This document shows positions 36,430 through 44,026 of a DNA stretch of 64,000 bases, piece by piece. A program made the translations under genes and the position numbers. Numbering within the stretch: position 1 is the first letter of the stretch; every line of letters begins with the position of its first letter. A model generated the notes under the pieces. It was not told the origin of the DNA. It did not search any database and saw only the letters and a program-made list of their open reading frames with translations. Source of the stretch: Microcoleus vaginatus PCC 9802 (lineage in GTDB: Bacteria > Cyanobacteriota > Cyanobacteriia > Cyanobacteriales > Microcoleaceae); the NCBI GenBank assembly GCA_022701275.1, contig CP031740.1, positions 1,685,001-1,749,000 of the forward strand, given 5' to 3'.

Positions 36430-36531
36430 ATAGTTTATCCTCAGACACGCCAATTATTTTACCTAATCTGGGGAGCAATGGGGGATTTATTTATAAGGTT
36501 TGTAGGATGGGTTTGGGCGCTCGGCTTTTTT

Positions 36532-36873
36532 TCATGTCGAAGGACGGTTAACTCGAATCAATTTACCGTTCAAAGTATCGAGCGTAGAAATAGCATCATT
36601 AATTCGGGTGGCCTGTCTTTCCCAGTTGCTATCTTGAGTACAAATGATAATACCAGCATGGTTGGGTTGTGAGCGATGCAGTCGAATGAAATCCCCTCGA
36701 TTGAGAGTCAAAACTGCTCGCTCATTACTCACTGCAAAAGCCAATACATCCTCATCAGGAATCCCTAATCCTGCGTTTCCGGCTTCTTGAACTGTTAATA
36801 CATCGTGACCTAAAGGTCGAAGAAACTCAACTACTGGCAACGGATACTGTTCGTCTGCATAAAGTCGCGCCAT
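36532..36873 (-). CDS. DUF5615 PIN-like toxin
   Basis: 113 residues. ARLYADEQYPLPVVEFLRPLG at the N-terminus, EDVLAFAVSNERAVLTLNRGDFIRLH in the middle and a short C-terminal helix match the DUF5615 family of minimal PIN-like (Mut7-C-related) proteins. Acidic residues at ADE, PDEDVL and NRGDF sit where PIN nucleases bind metal. It follows the DUF433 gene by 3 bp, the usual antitoxin-toxin order. A near-identical gene start is found in the relic beside the MITE at 37240. Confidence 0.82.
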   Translation of the reverse strand: MARLYADEQYPLPVVEFLRPLGHDVLTVQEAGNAGLGIPDEDVLAFAVSNERAVLTLNRGDFIRLHRSQPNHAGIIICTQDSNWERQATRINDAISTLDTLNGKLIRVNRPST

Positions 36874-36876
36874 GTT

Positions 36877-37203
36877 TTAGGCTTCCTCATTTTCTTTGAT
36901 TGCTTGTTCAATTTCTTCTGGGTAAGCATCAGCATAAGCCCAAGCATTGACTAAATCAGCCGCCGTCAAAAGGGGATAGCACTTAAAAAGTTCCGCATCG
37001 CTGCATCCGAGACGGCGATAACCCACCAGTACCCAAACTTGTATGCGAGTATTGCCGACACAGGCATCCCCTCCACAGACACCGGGAGTCTTTTTAATGC
37101 CTAAAGAACCGTTCGTTAAATTTTGAGTTAGGATGCTGATTAGTTTAGCTTTATCAACCGCATTTAAGGTTAAGACTTGAGTTTCTAATTCTTGTATAGT
37201 CAT
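36877..37203 (-). CDS. DUF433 antitoxin
   Basis: 108 residues. The DUF433 core is clear: GVCGGDACVGNTRIQVWVLV, RLGCSDAELFKCYP and LTAADLVNAWAYADAYPEEI. DUF433 proteins are small HTH-like antitoxins that pair with DUF5615 toxins. The N-terminal 35 residues are an additional helix. It starts just downstream of a MITE and is followed 3 bp later by the toxin. Confidence 0.85.
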   Translation of the reverse strand: MTIQELETQVLTLNAVDKAKLISILTQNLTNGSLGIKKTPGVCGGDACVGNTRIQVWVLVGYRRLGCSDAELFKCYPLLTAADLVNAWAYADAYPEEIEQAIKENEEA

Positions 37204-37239
37204 AAGTGCGATCGTAGGAATATATTATCTACATTATAT

Positions 37240-37348
37240 AGGACTTACGCATGGGGGCCCAGAAACCGGTTTTTTTTAAGAAAATACTTCGTTGCTGCCC
37301 GGAGATTCGGTAAAAAACCCGGTTTCTTTGTCGGAGTGCGTAAGTCCT
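37240..37348. mobile_element. Palindromic MITE inside a duplicated DUF433/DUF5615 module
   Basis: Terminal inverted repeats AGGACTTACGCA (37240-37251) and TGCGTAAGTCCT (37337-37348) enclose a second nested pair, GAAACCGG (37262-37269) and CCGGTTTC (37319-37326). The element is 109 bp with no ORF. It interrupts a DUF5615 gene copy some six codons after its ATG. No target-site duplication could be defined. Confidence 0.75.
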
Positions 37349-37489
37349 GTTATGGCAAATTCGCGCCATGTTTTAGCCTTGCTCAATTTTTTTAATCGCT
37401 GCTTCAATTTCCTCTGGGTGTGCCTCAGCATAAGCCCAAGCATTCGCTAAATCTGCTGCACTCAAATGGGGATAGCACTTCAAAAGTGA
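37349..37489 (-). pseudogene. Relic of a second DUF433/DUF5615 module
   Basis: Minus strand 37489-37373 reads LLKCYPHLSAADLANAWAYA and continues to IKKIEQG and a stop, which is the C-terminal third of DUF433 and close to the intact copy (FKCYPLLTAADLVNAWAYA). Three bases later comes ATGGCGCGA (Met at 37369), the same start as the intact DUF5615 toxin. After about six codons the frame enters the MITE. The first two-thirds of the antitoxin are missing. Confidence 0.75.
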
Positions 37490-37618
37490 TAAACGGGTAA
37501 CTACGAGCGCAAAAAAATGGTTAACTTTCATGTTAATCTCCTACCTGAAAAACAACACATCAGTGTTGTTGAAATTATTCATTTACTCCCTTATTCCCTA
37601 AAAGAATCAGCCCAATCT

Positions 37619-38353
37619 ATGAAATCCCCCTCTTGCTGGCTAATTTTTACCCTCATCGGACTCTCTTTAACAAGCTGCCGACAGCAAAAGTCATCTCAAG
37701 AAATTCAAGCGGCGCTGCAACAAGCAGCGACAAAAGTGGCTGGAGACATACAAATTAATACTTTTCCTTGGGGTATTTCTATTAAAACTTATCTGGCAAA
37801 TCCGTCGAATTTAGTAAATCAACCAATTGCTAAAGCAAACTATACTAAACTGGAACAGTTATTAGCGGCGGGGAAGTGGAAAGAAGCAGATGAGGAAACT
37901 TATAACAAAATGTTAGAGGTAGCGGGGAAACAACAACAAAGTCACTCGATTAGGGGTGAGCTAATACAGATAAAAGATATCGAGAATTTTTCCTGTCCAG
38001 ATTTGCGGGCGATGGATCGACTTTGGGTAAAATACAGTAATGGACGGTTTGGCTTTTCCGTGCAGAAGCGCATCTATCAAAATCTGGGTGGTACTAAAGA
38101 ATTTAATGGACAAGTCTTGTTAGCTTATTATGAAGCGATCGGCTGGAAACAGAAAGGAGAGAAAGGAAAATGGTTGGCATACTCTCAACTAACTTTCAAC
38201 ACCAATGCAACTTCAGGCCACCTGCCGGCAGGGTATGGTGCGCCGTATTGTGTGGCGAAGACGGAAGGGGAAGCGAGGACGTGCGGTGAGAGGCAGATCG
38301 AGATGATGAAACTAAATTTTTTATTCTCTCGTGCAGAAAGGTGTAAAATTTAA
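37619..38353 (+). CDS. GUN4-domain lipoprotein
   Basis: 244 residues from Met at 37619; the frame is open back to 37517, but this Met begins a lipoprotein signal (WLIFTLIGLSLTSC) with a good lipobox, Cys at residue 18. A GUN4 domain is recognisable at residues 75-210: KLEQLLAAGKWKEADEET, FSCPDLRAMDRLWVKYSNGR, FGFSVQKRIYQ and WLAYSQLTFNTNA. GUN4 binds porphyrins and activates Mg-chelatase; many cyanobacterial paralogues are attached to kinases or membranes with unknown roles. A lipid-anchored version outside the cytoplasm cannot act on Mg-chelatase directly, so another role is likely. A disulfide could form between C-terminal cysteines. Confidence 0.85.
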   Translation: MKSPSCWLIFTLIGLSLTSCRQQKSSQEIQAALQQAATKVAGDIQINTFPWGISIKTYLANPSNLVNQPIAKANYTKLEQLLAAGKWKEADEETYNKMLEVAGKQQQSHSIRGELIQIKDIENFSCPDLRAMDRLWVKYSNGRFGFSVQKRIYQNLGGTKEFNGQVLLAYYEAIGWKQKGEKGKWLAYSQLTFNTNATSGHLPAGYGAPYCVAKTEGEARTCGERQIEMMKLNFLFSRAERCKI

Positions 38354-38487
38354 TCTAGAAAGCCTTCAAATTTTGATTGAGAAGTGTGAGAAAGTCAAAA
38401 TCCACGAAACCATAAAGAATGAAAGATGTGATCTAATCTCAAGTAAAACTATAATTTTCTGAGCTGGGCAGTCCGCCACTTCAAATT

Positions 38488-38694
38488 ATGAATTCCACAC
38501 AACAGTTGACAGCAATTATTGAACGAGAAGGCGACGGATATATATCCCTTTGTCCCGAACTTAATATTGCCAGCCAAGGTGACAATAGAGAAGAAGCGCG
38601 ACAAAATCTGATCGAAGCGTTGAAACTATTTTTTGAGACAGCAGAGCCTTCTGAAGTAAAGAATCGGCTGCATAGCGCTCGCCCTTTTAACTAA
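38488..38694 (+). CDS. Orphan HicB-like antitoxin
   Basis: 68 residues. The N-terminal fold LTAIIEREGDGYISLCPELN and IASQGDNREEARQNLIEALK match the HicB RNase-H-like domain. HicB normally neutralises the HicA mRNA interferase encoded next to it; no HicA frame (about 60-80 codons with the GSH motif) is visible within 300 bp on either side. Either it is a solitary regulator or its partner was lost. Confidence 0.75.
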   Translation: MNSTQQLTAIIEREGDGYISLCPELNIASQGDNREEARQNLIEALKLFFETAEPSEVKNRLHSARPFN

Positions 38695-38767
38695 CCCCAC
38701 TCAGACTGAAGTAGGTGATGTGCTAAACTCAGGATACGCTCAAAACTCACAGGGAAAATGATACACC

Positions 38768-39109
38768 ATGCAATTAGAAGATTACTTTGAATTTTTAACA
38801 CCAGAAGATATCCGCATCAAAGGAACTCGCGTAGGTATCGAACACGTTCTCTACGAATACATCCACTGCGGCAAAACTCCAGAAGCCATAGCTCAAAAAT
38901 TTCGGACACTAACTATGGCTCAAGTTTATGCTACGATTCTCTACTATCTGGAAAATCAAGAAACTGTAGGTAAATATGTAGGAGGTTGGTTGGAATATTG
39001 CCTCAAAGCTGAAGCTGAATACGATCGCAACCCCTCTCCTTTCGTCTTAAAAATGCGTCAAATTAAGGAAAAAAAAAACACATTTACACAACTGGATAGA
39101 GTTCATTAG
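38768..39109 (+). CDS. DUF433 antitoxin (second module)
   Basis: 113 residues. The DUF433 pattern is present though diverged from the copy at 36877: FLTPEDIRIKGTRVGIEHVL, CGKTPEAIAQKFRTLTMAQV and YATILYYLENQETV. The following toxin gene begins at its last base (TAGTG overlap), so the two are translationally coupled. Transcribed in the opposite direction from the DUF433/DUF5615 module 1.5 kb away. Confidence 0.8.
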   Translation: MQLEDYFEFLTPEDIRIKGTRVGIEHVLYEYIHCGKTPEAIAQKFRTLTMAQVYATILYYLENQETVGKYVGGWLEYCLKAEAEYDRNPSPFVLKMRQIKEKKNTFTQLDRVH

Positions 39110-39471
39110 TGACTGTTAAATACCTGTTAGACGAAAACATAGACCCTGAATATCGGGTGCAGCTTTTGTATCATCAATCCGATATCGTCGTTTTGATGGT
39201 TGGCGATGAAGGTGTTCCGCCTAAAGGAACGAAAGATCCAGAAATCTTGTGTTGGTGCGAGGAGAATAACTTTATCCTCGTTACTAATAACCGACGTTCA
39301 ATGCCCGTTCATTTGTCAGATCATACAGCCCAAGGTCGCCACGTTTTAGGAATTCTCACAATCCGCTTGAATGCAGATATGGGCCAAGTGATTGACGAGT
39401 TAATTGAAATTGCGGGAGCATCGTTTGAAAATGAATATCAAGATAGGATTGAATTTATCCCACTGATATAA
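39109..39471 (+). CDS. DUF5615 PIN-like toxin (second module), GTG start
   Basis: 120 residues. KYLLDENIDPEYRVQLL, KDPEILCWCEENNFILVTNN and RRSMPVHL follow the DUF5615 pattern, with metal-binding acidic residues at LDEN and DPEIL. The start is GTG at 39109, overlapping the DUF433 stop by one base; no better ATG exists and MTVKYLLDEN begins where family members begin. Toxin of the pair; presumed RNase. Confidence 0.82.
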   Translation: MTVKYLLDENIDPEYRVQLLYHQSDIVVLMVGDEGVPPKGTKDPEILCWCEENNFILVTNNRRSMPVHLSDHTAQGRHVLGILTIRLNADMGQVIDELIEIAGASFENEYQDRIEFIPLI

Positions 39472-39602
39472 TTCGCAAGGCGGACAATATATCAGTATCT
39501 TTTTATAATATTCGGCGATTAAAATCGCTGCTTGTCACACGAAGTCCTTCTCTAAGAGACTGAAAGAAAGAGAAGTATGAGCATCTATACAAACCCAAAA
39601 CA

Positions 39603-39633
39603 AAAACCCGGTTTATTAGATAAACCGGGTTTT
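39603..39633. terminator. Terminator hairpin between convergent DUF5615 and pntB genes
   Basis: Perfect 13-bp arms AAAACCCGGTTTA (39603-39615) and TAAACCGGGTTTT (39621-39633) with a 5-base loop, ending in T-rich DNA on either strand. It is well placed to terminate both convergent units. Confidence 0.75.
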
Positions 39634-39674
39634 ATCATCCGCGTTAATCCGCCTTAATCTGCGGTTGCAAAATC

Positions 39675-41084
39675 CTACAACTGCTTCACCTCAGAAACCA
39701 ATTTGGCAACCACATCCTTAGCGCTACCAAACAACATCATCGTCTTATCCTTGTAGAACAACTCATTATCTACACCGGAAAAACCAGCATTCATCCCGCG
39801 CTTAATCACGATCGTATGTTTGGCCTTATCAACCTCCAAAATCGGCATCCCATAAATCGGGCTCGCCGTATCGTGGCGCGCCGCCGGATTCACCACATCA
39901 TTCGCACCAATCACCAAAGCCACATCCGTTTCTTCAAACTGCGGATTGATGTCGTCCATATCGTACAACTGCGGATAAGGCACGTTTGCTTCCGCCAACA
40001 GCACATTCATGTGCCCAGGCATCCGCCCAGCCACCGGGTGAATCGCGTATTTCACGTCAACACCCATTTTTTCCAAACCGTCGGCTAACTCGCGCACGGC
40101 GTGCTGTGCTTGCGCTACAGCCATCCCGTAGCCGGGAATAATTACAACCGATCGCGCATAACCCAACATCATCGCACTTTCTTCGAGATTGATGCTGCGA
40201 ACAGTTTTGTCAGTAGCACCAGCAGCCCCAGCAGCAGCCGCAGCACTACCGCCACCGCTACCAAACGCGCTAAACAGCACACTAGAAAGCGATCGATTCA
40301 TCCCCTTGCACATGATTTGCGTCAAAATAATCCCCGACGCGCCCACCAATGCACCAGCGATAATCAGCATATTGTTCATCAAAATGAACCCAGCCACACT
40401 CGCCGCAATCCCCGAATAAGAGTTAAGCAGCGACACCACCACGGGCATATCGCCACCGCCAATCGGGAGCACAAACATGATTCCCAGAATATTGGAAATC
40501 GCCACCAAAGCCAGGAATACCGGCACATTTTCGGGATTCGTCAGCATATAACCGCTGCCGGCTAAAAGTGCGATCGCCAGCATGGCATTAAACGGCTGTT
40601 GCAGCGGAAACGTCATGGGCGCACCAGGTAGCAATTCTTGCAGCTTCGCAAACGCCACAAGGCTACCAGTGAAAGTAATTCCGCCAATCAACACACCCAA
40701 AAGGATCGTGATTGTCGCATCAGGCGCAGGCGATTCCGGGATGCTGAGATAGCGCCAGAATTCGCCCACAGCAACGAGTGCAGAAGCCGCGCCCCCGAAA
40801 CCGTTAAGCAAACCCACCATCTGCGGCATATCCGTCATCGCCACGGTATTCGCCATAATCGTTCCCAAAATGGAACCGACGATAATTCCGACAGCAATCA
40901 ATTCGTAGCTGACTACTTGCTTTTCCAGCAACGTACCGACGATCGCAATTAACATCCCGATCGCAGCTAACACATTTCCTTGACGCGCGGTTGCAGGGGA
41001 ACCCAACTGTTTCAAACCGACAATAAACAAAGATGCGGCAACTAAATAACTTAGCTGAATGGCACTGGGCAGAAAATCGCTCAC
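39675..41084 (-). CDS. pntB: Proton-translocating NAD(P) transhydrogenase subunit beta
   Basis: 469 residues, typical for PntB. About eight transmembrane helices (residues 5-265) carry the proton channel half, then the soluble NADP-binding domain III (about 290-469) with VVIIPGYGMAVAQAQH (Rossmann-like loop), YAIHPVAGRMPGHMNVLLAEA and VIGANDVVNPAARHD. It uses the proton gradient to reduce NADP with NADH. The gene overlaps pntA2 by 4 bp. C-terminal FYKDKTMMLFGSAKD is the family ending. Confidence 0.96.
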   Translation of the reverse strand: MSDFLPSAIQLSYLVAASLFIVGLKQLGSPATARQGNVLAAIGMLIAIVGTLLEKQVVSYELIAVGIIVGSILGTIMANTVAMTDMPQMVGLLNGFGGAASALVAVGEFWRYLSIPESPAPDATITILLGVLIGGITFTGSLVAFAKLQELLPGAPMTFPLQQPFNAMLAIALLAGSGYMLTNPENVPVFLALVAISNILGIMFVLPIGGGDMPVVVSLLNSYSGIAASVAGFILMNNMLIIAGALVGASGIILTQIMCKGMNRSLSSVLFSAFGSGGGSAAAAAGAAGATDKTVRSINLEESAMMLGYARSVVIIPGYGMAVAQAQHAVRELADGLEKMGVDVKYAIHPVAGRMPGHMNVLLAEANVPYPQLYDMDDINPQFEETDVALVIGANDVVNPAARHDTASPIYGMPILEVDKAKHTIVIKRGMNAGFSGVDNELFYKDKTMMLFGSAKDVVAKLVSEVKQL

Positions 41085-41374
41085 GCTTTAACCTCTTTTT
41101 TCTTGAACATTTGCAGCATTCGATCGGTTACTAAGAAACCGCCGACAACGTTAATTGTGGCCAGGGCGATCGCGATCGTCCCCAAAATCGAAGTAACAGT
41201 CACATTGCCTTGGCCAGAAATCAGAATTGCGCCTAAAACCGCAATTCCTGAAATCGCATTCGATCCCGACATCAAAGGTGTGTGCAGCGTCGGTGGGACT
41301 TTATTAATTACTTCAAATCCCACAAACGACGCCAGAGTAAACACCACTAAACCTGCAATCAATCCTTCTGCCAT
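41081..41374 (-). CDS. pntA2: NAD(P) transhydrogenase subunit alpha, membrane part (PntA2)
   Basis: 97 residues, three to four transmembrane helices (LIAGLVVFTLASFVGFEVI, AISGIAVLGAIL, TIAIALATINVVGGFLV). It matches the C-terminal membrane half of PntA, encoded separately in cyanobacteria. THTPLMSGSNAISGI-type residues (TLHTPLMSGSNAIS here) are conserved in the proton path. Overlaps pntB by 4 bp. Upstream, a repeat-rich spacer of 257 bp separates it from pntA1. Confidence 0.94.
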   Translation of the reverse strand: MAEGLIAGLVVFTLASFVGFEVINKVPPTLHTPLMSGSNAISGIAVLGAILISGQGNVTVTSILGTIAIALATINVVGGFLVTDRMLQMFKKKEVKA

Positions 41375-41409
41375 AACAATTGGTAATTGGTAATTGGAAA
41401 TAACTCGTT

Positions 41410-41625
41410 CCCGGTTGCGCCCGCCAGGGAATTCATTCCCTGGCTAATAGCCAAAGTCCTCTTAAGAGGACTAATAGACATCTCCAATAATTCTTGTAGA
41501 ACAGGCCGGAAAGCCTGTTCAAAAAAGGCTTTTCTGGAGATATCTAATGAGTTCTTCAGTCCTATGCAAGAGGACTTAAGCTTTGAGGCAGGGGTTTCAA
41601 CCCCTGCGGGACAGCCTTGTAATGA
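41410..41625. repeat. Modular hairpin repeat inside the pnt operon
   Basis: Contains AGTCCTCTTAAGAGGACT, an AACAGGC/GCCTGTT hairpin, AGATATC/GACATCT-type elements and a CAGGGGTTTCAACCCCTG palindrome. Same family as 3990-4150 and 15505-15650. It lies between pntA1 and pntA2, which are normally close. Confidence 0.7.
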
Positions 41626-41631
41626 GAGAAT

Positions 41632-42780
41632 CTAACTGACGGCTGAAGCCTGAGCTGCCAAAGCATCGCGAACTCGCTGGTTGCTAATCTCACCGTCGCG
41701 GGCGACGCAAGCACCAGCAATGATATCGTCTTCAAAATTCAAATTGAGTTCCTTATCTTTCACCATCAACTGAAGTAAAGAGGAGATATTCTTCGAGTAA
41801 GTTTCGCTAGCGTGTACCGGCATCGACGAGGGCACATTAATCGGGCCGATGACATTAACGCCGTTCCATTCAACATCTTTCCCCGCTTCCGTGCATTCGC
41901 AATTGCCACCTTGTTCGCCCGCGAGGTCAACAATTACCGAGCCGGGCTTCATTTGAGAAACCATTTCTCTAGTAACTAAAATAGGTGCTTTTCTGCCGGG
42001 AACTTGAGCGGTTGTAATCACTGCATCGGAAGCGCTGACGTGTTGGGTGAGCACTTGGCGGGTGTATTCTTTGGCCGCTTCTGAAAGCTCTTTAGCATAA
42101 CCTCCGGCGGCGACGGTTTCTTCCTTGAGTTCGACATCAAGGAATTTAGCGCCCAAACTTTGCACTTGTTCTTTTGTTTCCGGGCGGATATCGAAAGCTT
42201 CGACTACAGCACCCAAACGGCGCGCAGTGGCGATCGCCTGTAAGCCAGCAACCCCCACACCCATTACCAATACTTTCGCGGGGCGAATTGTACCCGCCGC
42301 CGTTGTCAGCATCGGAAAATACTTTGGCAAAGCTGCGGCTGCGATCAGTACCGCTTTGTAACCGGCGACGTTACCCTGAGATGACAGTGCATCCATGCTT
42401 TGAGCGCGACTGGTGCGCGGGATCATTTCCATGCTGAATGCCGTTACTTGGCGATCGGCTAAACGCTGCACTAAAGCTGGATCTCCCAGAGGATTCAAAA
42501 ATCCGATGAAAACGCCTCCTTCCCGGAGTTGATGGACTTCTGATTCTTGCAGGGCGCCGATTTTCACGACGACATCGGCTTCGCCCCACAGCCTAGCGGT
42601 ATCGGCGACAACCTGAGCTCCCGCTTCTTCGTAAGCAATATCCGAGAAAAAGGATTGTGCGCCGGCACCGGCCTCAACCCAAACTTCGACGCCCTGTTTG
42701 ACTAATCGGGCTACAGCGTCGGGTACTAAAGCCACCCGGCGTTCCCCTACTGCTATTTCTTTTGCGATCGCTAATTTCAT
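41632..42780 (-). CDS. pntA: NAD(P) transhydrogenase subunit alpha, NAD-binding part (PntA1)
   Basis: 382 residues. Two-domain alanine-dehydrogenase-like fold: MKLAIAKEIAVGERRVALVP at the start, IPRTSRAQSMDALSSQGNVAGYKA as the conserved NAD-domain signature, and the Rossmann loop VMGVGVAGLQAIATARRLGA with the acidic EAFDIRP that binds NAD ribose. It oxidises NADH for the membrane complex formed with PntA2 and PntB downstream. Normal length for split-type PntA. Confidence 0.95.
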   Translation of the reverse strand: MKLAIAKEIAVGERRVALVPDAVARLVKQGVEVWVEAGAGAQSFFSDIAYEEAGAQVVADTARLWGEADVVVKIGALQESEVHQLREGGVFIGFLNPLGDPALVQRLADRQVTAFSMEMIPRTSRAQSMDALSSQGNVAGYKAVLIAAAALPKYFPMLTTAAGTIRPAKVLVMGVGVAGLQAIATARRLGAVVEAFDIRPETKEQVQSLGAKFLDVELKEETVAAGGYAKELSEAAKEYTRQVLTQHVSASDAVITTAQVPGRKAPILVTREMVSQMKPGSVIVDLAGEQGGNCECTEAGKDVEWNGVNVIGPINVPSSMPVHASETYSKNISSLLQLMVKDKELNLNFEDDIIAGACVARDGEISNQRVRDALAAQASAVS

Positions 42781-43224
42781 ACACTCTCCTTATTTAAGCC
42801 TTCCTAGGACGGTTGAAACCGCGCCTACACAGACAAAACCTGCCTCCGCAGGTTTCTTGAAGTGCGATTTTTAATCGCCCGATGCCTTGCTTTACATTGA
42901 AGCAGCCGTTCCCCTAAACTTCTCTCGTTGATACTAAAGCCGATAGCCCAAATTCGACCCGTATCTTTAACTTATCTTATACATTCAAATTCGCTAAATT
43001 GTTAAGTTGGCCACCGATTATGATATAATTTTATGTCGCCTACTTCTGTAGTTTGAATGTCAGTTATCAGTATTACGCAAAAATTACGCAAAAAAAAGTG
43101 ACCTCAGCCGGCAGTCGCTCGCCCTCATCAAATTGCTGAGACATTCGATATATTGTAGGCACGATCGCAAATTTCGGGCGAGCAATATTTAAGGTTCACC
43201 AAGAGTTTAAGTAGAGGAGTTGTT
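42781..43224. other. Intergenic region between divergent pntA and DUF2808 genes
   Basis: Holds a hairpin AACCTGC/GCAGGTT near 42838-42857 and several AT-rich stretches that could be promoters. No gene was recognised. GAGGAG at 43215-43220 is a strong ribosome-binding site for the DUF2808 gene. Confidence 0.4.
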
Positions 43225-43737
43225 ATGCGACGATTATTTTCAGCAGTAGCGGTTACAGGTTGCTTGGTGGCTGGATTACCCGCCATCAGTTTAGCCCAGT
43301 CCATGCCAGGATTCACGATTTTCGGCGGCCCCGAGCGCGCCAACCAATTAAGCTATCGCTTGGATTACGGTACAGCCGGGATGAGTGGCGATAGATATCG
43401 GCTGCGAATTCCTTCCAAAAAAGTAAGTTTGGCGATCGCTCAACTGAACATATCCTATCCAGACTACTACAAAGGCGAATTTGACCAAAAAGACATTACA
43501 GTGCGCGTCAAAGACAAAACAATCCAATTGCAAGAAGTAATCTGGGACAAAGAAAATCGTTTCATAGAAATTTATCCCACAGAACCAATTGCCGCCGGCA
43601 ACAATGTTGAGGTTGTACTCTCCAACGTCAGAAACCCATCTCCCGGCGGAATGTACCATTTCAACGTCCGCATCCGCACCCCCGGTGACGTTCCCTTGCT
43701 GCGTTACCTCGGTACTTGGCTGTTGAGTATTACTTGA
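43225..43737 (+). CDS. Secreted DUF2808 protein
   Basis: 170 residues. Signal peptide MRRLFSAVAVTGCLVAGLPA, cleavage after SLAQ (residue 25). The mature protein is DUF2808: LSYRLDYGTAGMSGDRYRLR, LNISYPDYYKGEFDQKDI, VIWDKENRFIEIYPTEPI and NPSPGGMYHFNVR. DUF2808 is almost confined to cyanobacteria and of unknown function, often abundant in the exoproteome. A strong ribosome-binding site (GAGGAG) precedes the ATG. Monocistronic. Confidence 0.9.
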   Translation: MRRLFSAVAVTGCLVAGLPAISLAQSMPGFTIFGGPERANQLSYRLDYGTAGMSGDRYRLRIPSKKVSLAIAQLNISYPDYYKGEFDQKDITVRVKDKTIQLQEVIWDKENRFIEIYPTEPIAAGNNVEVVLSNVRNPSPGGMYHFNVRIRTPGDVPLLRYLGTWLLSIT

Positions 43738-44026
43738 GGGAAGAGTTCGGGGAAGGAATTTCTCGTTAGTCAAGCGATCGCGACAGAAAAATTTAACTGT
43801 GGCGATCGTTTTGCTGCGGGTAAAAATTTAACACTACTCAAATCCGGGTTTTCGGGAGTTTTAAAATAGAACCTTCGGCTCATATCGCAATTCTCAATGA
43901 TTCGTAATAATGAGTCTAGGGGCAGTCCCCCGATGGTTGCCCTTCGCTAATTAGGGGTAAGCCCAGGGGTGCTACCCCTAAAAAATGTTTACAAATCAAA
44001 TAGGATTGCTCTAGCCGTACTCTCGC
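43738..44026. repeat. Intergenic region with dispersed repeat
   Basis: Contains TAGGGGCAGTCCCC followed by CGATGGTTGCCC (43917-43942) and AGGGGTAAGCCCAGGGGTGC just after, a common cyanobacterial repeat. It is related to the segment inserted in the CHAT gene at 1168-1194. No gene. Confidence 0.6.

Noticed and set aside
37517..37618. Upstream extension of the GUN4 lipoprotein
   Set aside because: It would bury the lipoprotein signal peptide 34 residues inside the protein; Met at 37619 gives a proper signal.
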